A DNA stretch of 64,000 bases from the NCBI GenBank assembly GCA_018266295.1, contig JAFEAQ010000011.1:529626-593625 (forward strand). Direction: 5' to 3'. The position numbers were made by a program, and so were the translations under genes. The notes below the pieces were generated by a model that worked only from the letters and a program-made list of their open reading frames with translations, did no database searches and was not told the DNA's origin. This stretch comes from Bdellovibrionales bacterium (GTDB lineage Bacteria; Bdellovibrionota; Bdellovibrionia; Bdellovibrionales; Bdellovibrionaceae). Position 1 is the first letter of the stretch. Every line of letters begins with the position of its first letter. Positions 60,680-64,000 of this stretch are shown piece by piece.

Positions 60680-61162
60680 ATGAGAACTACAATGTTAACG
60701 CCTTATTGGAAAAATGCCGATCTTACTTCAGTACTCTGGAATGAGATGGACCGCTTTTTCACGGACTTCGGTATGTCACCTTTCACCTCAGTCTATGATG
60801 AGCGGGCGTTTTCTCCGAGATACGACATCAATGAGACCGCCGATCACATCTTATTCAGTGTTGATCTTCCTGGCATGAAAAAAGAGGATATCAAAATAGA
60901 AGCCGTCAATAATATGTTGACCGTTTCCGGCGAGCATAAAAAGTATGGCTTCTTTAAACGCAGTTTTCCTCTCTCAGCCTCTCTTGAGATCGACAAAGCA
61001 GAAGCGCGCTATGAAAATGGCGTTCTCGAGCTTTATCTGCCAAAGGCAGAGTCAGCGAAACCACGACAAATCGCCATCCAAACCGGCCAAGGCGGTTTCA
61101 TTGAAAAACTATTGAGCTCTAGAAAAAACAATCAGGAACTCAAAGACGTGAAGGTCTCGTGA
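60680..61162 (+). CDS. hsp20: Hsp20 small heat-shock protein
   Basis: 160 aa from the ATG at 60680, behind AAAGGAGG. The alpha-crystallin domain spans about 44-140: SPRYDINETADHILFSVDLP, KKEDIKIEAVNNMLTVSGE, and YENGVLELYLPKAE. The C-terminal tail lacks a clear IxI motif and ends ELKDVKVS. It is an ATP-independent holdase that protects unfolding proteins. It closes a cassette whose four genes share unusually strong Shine-Dalgarno sites. Confidence 0.93.
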   Translation: MRTTMLTPYWKNADLTSVLWNEMDRFFTDFGMSPFTSVYDERAFSPRYDINETADHILFSVDLPGMKKEDIKIEAVNNMLTVSGEHKKYGFFKRSFPLSASLEIDKAEARYENGVLELYLPKAESAKPRQIAIQTGQGGFIEKLLSSRKNNQELKDVKVS

Positions 61163-61183
61163 GAGTGACTTCACATAATGCCA

Positions 61184-61208
61184 TCCCGTGGCCTTAACGG
61201 CCACGGGA
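61184..61208 (+). terminator. Hairpin between hsp20 and receiver gene
   Basis: Arms TCCCGTGGCC and GGCCACGGGA are perfect (10 bp) around TTAAC. It lies between convergent genes, 22 bp after the hsp20 stop and 24 bp before the receiver stop, and probably serves both. Confidence 0.7.
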
Positions 61209-61231
61209 TTCTACTATCAAACATGAGCCCA

Positions 61232-61615
61232 CTATCCGACCGACATCGTCGCGTATTTTTCAGCAAAGTCACAAAGCTGTTGCAGATCGACGGGCTTGCG
61301 TAAAACTGTTACTACGTTTCCCCGCACATTCATCTGCGACGCCGTCACCACGACAATGGGAATATCTTTAAAACGCGCATTCTCGGGATTTTCTTGCAAC
61401 TCATGAATAAATCGATGTCCATCCATCACAGGCATCATCAGATCAAGAAAGATCAGCCCCGGCAGGGTCTGTTGACGATGTAGCAACTCCAGCGCAAGCC
61501 GGCCGTTTTCAGCGGTCAAAACCGGAAACCCCTCGCCTTTAAAAACTTCTTCCATGTACATGCAAATGGCGGCTTCATCCTCAATAATCAAAACCGCTTT
61601 TTTAGAAAGGCTCAT
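61232..61615 (-). CDS. Stand-alone response regulator receiver (CheY-like)
   Basis: 127 aa, receiver domain only. The phosphoacceptor is D58 in IFLDLMMPVMDG; the acidic pocket is in IIEDE at 10-14; the conserved Thr/Ser is in VVVTASQ; and the conserved Lys is in LRKPVDL at about residue 107. No output domain. The start overlaps the kinase stop by 4 bp (ATGA), so it is the cognate or a partner of that kinase. Confidence 0.9.
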   Translation of the reverse strand: MSLSKKAVLIIEDEAAICMYMEEVFKGEGFPVLTAENGRLALELLHRQQTLPGLIFLDLMMPVMDGHRFIHELQENPENARFKDIPIVVVTASQMNVRGNVVTVLRKPVDLQQLCDFAEKYATMSVG

Positions 61616-62832
61616 AAAACCATCTCTTTCTCCACCGGCAAGATGACAGAGAACTCAGCTCCCTCACCTACTTCGCTCTTAAGGTGGATTTCTCCGCCAT
61701 GAAGATGGGCAATGCTTTGTGAAATATACAAGCCAAGCCCCATGCCGCTGACCTCATTTGCGCTAATCGCGCGCTCGAAACGTTCAAAGATCCGCAGTTG
61801 ATCGCCCTGTGAAATTCCCTTACCGTGATCTTTTACGATGATGCAAATCCGGTTTTGTTCCGGTCTTAAAGAAAGATGCACCGGTTTGTTATCGCCATAT
61901 TTGAGAGCATTGCTCAGCAAATTCAACAAAACCTGCTCGAGACGGAACCAGTCCCAGTGACCATATAAGGACTTTGTCTCTGACAGATCGAGAATAATAT
62001 TTGTATTTTCGGTTGCTTCACGAAAGCGCTCCACGACATCGCGAACAAGTTTGCACAGATCAAAATACTCATACGACAACTTCAAACGCCCTTCGGCAAT
62101 CTGGGTGGCGTCGAGCAAATTATCCACGAGCTGATTCAAGCGGCGTACATAGCTAAGCTGCTCAGCAAGGCCCGCGGCGATTTTCTCGGGGGTAAAGGAC
62201 GACGGATAATTGCGTTGTAAATCGCGCTGACGAAGCTGAATCTGCATATGCAAATTAGTCAGCGGCGTTTTCAGCTCATGGCCCGCGATTGTCAAAAACT
62301 GATCACGGGCCTGAATCGCCTGTTGCAAGGCTTCTTCACGCAGTTTGCTGTCGGTAATATCAAAAACGACTCCGGAAAAGCGCTCGGGAGTTCTAGACCC
62401 TGGCGCAAACGCACAGCGCCCCCGGGACAAAACCCAGCGAAGCTGTCCCGGCTCTGGAAAGATACGATAAGCGAGTTCGTAAATCCCGTTTCCTTCAATC
62501 GCATTATTGATCGCGGCATTCATGAGCCCCACATCTTCGGAATGGACTTTACTCTGAAGGATGGAGCGACGATTGGCATACTCATGGGCGGTGACGCCCC
62601 ACAAATCCAGCATTTCTTTGGAACAGCTGACTGAACCGTCTGCGAGATGAATATCCCAGGTGCCCATGCGACCTGACTGCAATGCAAACTCTAGATTATC
62701 GTGAACGAATTGGATCTGTTTATCGGTGTACTGGCGCTCCTTCAACTGGCGGTAGAAAAACCAAGCCACGGCGACCGCCACGAAAGTCGTCATACATGAA
62801 ACTATCGATAACCAAGAAATTGAACTATCCAC
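61612..62832 (-). CDS. PAS-containing sensor histidine kinase
   Basis: 406 aa. One membrane helix at about 5-27, then a PAS domain at about 45-165 (MGTWDIHLADGSVSCSKEML), then HisKA with H185 in AGHELKTPLTN. The HATPase_c domain has N-box LLNLLSNALKYG, G1 VKDHGKGI and G2 SGMGLGLYIS. It senses a signal, perhaps by PAS ligand, and phosphorylates the adjacent receiver. Upstream is the isochorismatase-like gene. Confidence 0.92.
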   Translation of the reverse strand: MDSSISWLSIVSCMTTFVAVAVAWFFYRQLKERQYTDKQIQFVHDNLEFALQSGRMGTWDIHLADGSVSCSKEMLDLWGVTAHEYANRRSILQSKVHSEDVGLMNAAINNAIEGNGIYELAYRIFPEPGQLRWVLSRGRCAFAPGSRTPERFSGVVFDITDSKLREEALQQAIQARDQFLTIAGHELKTPLTNLHMQIQLRQRDLQRNYPSSFTPEKIAAGLAEQLSYVRRLNQLVDNLLDATQIAEGRLKLSYEYFDLCKLVRDVVERFREATENTNIILDLSETKSLYGHWDWFRLEQVLLNLLSNALKYGDNKPVHLSLRPEQNRICIIVKDHGKGISQGDQLRIFERFERAISANEVSGMGLGLYISQSIAHLHGGEIHLKSEVGEGAEFSVILPVEKEMVL

Positions 62833-62899
62833 AGACCCCGCTTATTTTCGTCAAAGTATAATTTATATTTCCTCGACTAAATTGCAGTTGGCAAGTGAC

Positions 62900-63424
62900 T
62901 TAAAGGCTGAGCTCCTCAATTCGCCACAGAGTCACAACGGCGCCGAGTTCACGATTGATGCGAGCCCGAATGTCCGCAGCTGTCTCGCCAGGCTGATCGT
63001 AGGTACTATGAGCGTCACTCACCAACGTGACGCCAAAACCAAGTTCAGAAGCCTTTTTACAGTTTGCGGCTATACAAAATTCTGATTGAAGGCCGGCAAC
63101 GATCAACTTTTGAATGCCTTGACGGCGAAGACGGTCCAAAAGATCGGTCTCAGTGAACGCGTCGTTCTGAGTTTTCTGCAGGATGATATCGCCATTTTGT
63201 AACGCGAATTCCGGATGAAGGAGCCACCCCTCGGTACGGGGCTCGTCAGGCTCACCGATGCCGCCGTTATTTTGAATGAACACCACTTGCGTTCCCGAGG
63301 CGCGAGCCAAAGCAAGAAGCTTCACCAGTCTGCTTAAAACCTGCTCGGCTTCGAAAACCGGGTTCTTCGGGTCAAACATGTTCATCTGGGCATCAATCAA
63401 TAACAAAGCAGTGTCTTTATTCAT
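62900..63424 (-). CDS. Isochorismatase-family cysteine hydrolase
   Basis: 174 aa. Catalytic triad: D11 (LLIDAQMNMF), K84 (IILQKTQNDAF) and C117 (AGLQSEFCIAANCKKA). The fold is typical of nicotinamidase/isochorismatase-like hydrolases. It may hydrolyse amides or vinyl ethers, and the substrate is unknown. It reads alone and has the kinase gene 67 bp beyond its stop on the same strand. Confidence 0.88.
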   Translation of the reverse strand: MNKDTALLLIDAQMNMFDPKNPVFEAEQVLSRLVKLLALARASGTQVVFIQNNGGIGEPDEPRTEGWLLHPEFALQNGDIILQKTQNDAFTETDLLDRLRRQGIQKLIVAGLQSEFCIAANCKKASELGFGVTLVSDAHSTYDQPGETAADIRARINRELGAVVTLWRIEELSL

Positions 63425-63463
63425 GCCATGAGCCTAACAATAATTCCTATACTTGCCAAACGC

Positions 63464-64000
63464 TTACAACCCCAATGAAGAGCCCACAAACACTTCAAAA
63501 CGGTTTTCGTTATCTAAAAGACGTTTGACGGAGCGAAGCCCCACAGTCAAAGGCAGGAAGCGCAGGATTTTCGATTCCAATAAAAGCTCCGCCCCATAGC
63601 TATTGAGAGTTTTATTTTCGAGTGCGCCGTTCACAGAGGTTGAATCATAAAAGATATTTCCATAGGCGCGGAGCAAGTAATACCACTGTGGAATATTGAA
63701 ATTGTCGTAGCTAACCGGAAATGTGTAATTCACCGAGTACTTTTGGTAGCCCGGCACATCTTCATAGTCATAACCGCGCGAGAAAACATAACCGGCGGCG
63801 TTTTCTTGCTCCGGCAGAAACCTATATCCCGTGGCGCCCTGCTTCTGTTGATCATAACTCAGCTTGAAACCATCGTGCTTGAAAAACCCCCGGGTCTCAA
63901 GAATCGCCGTTTGGAAAAGCCTGTATGAAGACAGCACCGATTTTGACGGCTGCTCGGCATTGTCGTACTTTGCCAAATAGGCCACTGCCCAGGGCGCTTG
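63464..64000 (-). CDS. C-terminal part of an outer-membrane beta-barrel protein (partial)
   Basis: The frame is open to the right edge of the window, so the N-terminal part is missing; about 179 codons are seen. Amphipathic strands with aromatic belts (KYSVNYTFPVSYDNF; YYLLRAYGNIFYDS; YGAELLLESKILRF) end in FEVFVGSSLGL, like a barrel C-terminus. The layout resembles the barrel at the end of some TolB-like or surface-antigen proteins. The gene it belongs to cannot be named. Confidence 0.65.
   Translation of the reverse strand, partial: QAPWAVAYLAKYDNAEQPSKSVLSSYRLFQTAILETRGFFKHDGFKLSYDQQKQGATGYRFLPEQENAAGYVFSRGYDYEDVPGYQKYSVNYTFPVSYDNFNIPQWYYLLRAYGNIFYDSTSVNGALENKTLNSYGAELLLESKILRFLPLTVGLRSVKRLLDNENRFEVFVGSSLGL

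Overview
The window looks like chromosomal DNA of a Bdellovibrio-type bacterium (Bdellovibrionota). Evidence: two TIGR02147-type regulators, a class III ribonucleotide reductase of the short type I associate with Bdellovibrio (TIGR02827/TIGR02826 pair, recalled and not searched), roughly balanced GC content, many small secreted proteins of unknown function, and a lipoprotein-like FQNC motif. No IS element, phage, integrase or CRISPR array was seen. About 90 percent of the window is coding, mostly in short operons.

1-8300 is an anaerobic / nitrogen-oxide island: a SUMF1-type protein, a copper nitrite reductase fused to cytochrome c, two Crp/Fnr regulators, class III ribonucleotide reductase with its activase, NnrS, a hemerythrin-like protein, a DUF2249 protein and a HiPIP. 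Four FNR/DNR-type boxes lie about 52-63 bp upstream of five start codons, which ties most of these genes into one regulon. The activase gene nrdG carries an in-frame TAA, after which the conserved C-terminus continues in the same frame.

8400-16380 carries cell-wall and envelope genes: two lytic transglycosylases, two large multipass membrane proteins (one TIGR03663-like) and a family 2 glycosyltransferase. 16347-24103 is a seven-gene MoxR-DUF58-Bat operon. 24213-27600 carries a catalytically dead M48-like protein, a DUF1844 protein, an HtrA protease, SpoVG and tRNA-Gln(UUG). 27600-33800 is accessory: small secreted proteins, an Old Yellow Enzyme and a haem-binding lipoprotein.

34005-36473 and 45458-50030 hold two copies of an unusual cassette: a TIGR02147 regulator, a secreted protein with an HExxYR motif, and a secreted glycine-rich protein. 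The second copy adds a glycosidase-like protein. This is the best candidate for an undescribed system. Between the copies lie a zinc/manganese uptake locus without an ATPase gene, a hairpin-rich intergenic region, a BlaI-BlaR1-DsbA operon with two clean BlaI operators, a kinase-like gene, and a small Cys-rich peptide divergent from an XRE regulator.

50081-64000 holds redox enzymes with LysR regulators, an active-site-divergent PEP carboxylase, a secreted EEP-family protein, a stress cassette with very strong Shine-Dalgarno sites and two tiny ORFs (leader peptide, HPF-like, 32-aa membrane peptide, Hsp20), a hybrid-partner histidine kinase/receiver pair, an isochorismatase-like hydrolase and the end of an outer-membrane barrel protein.
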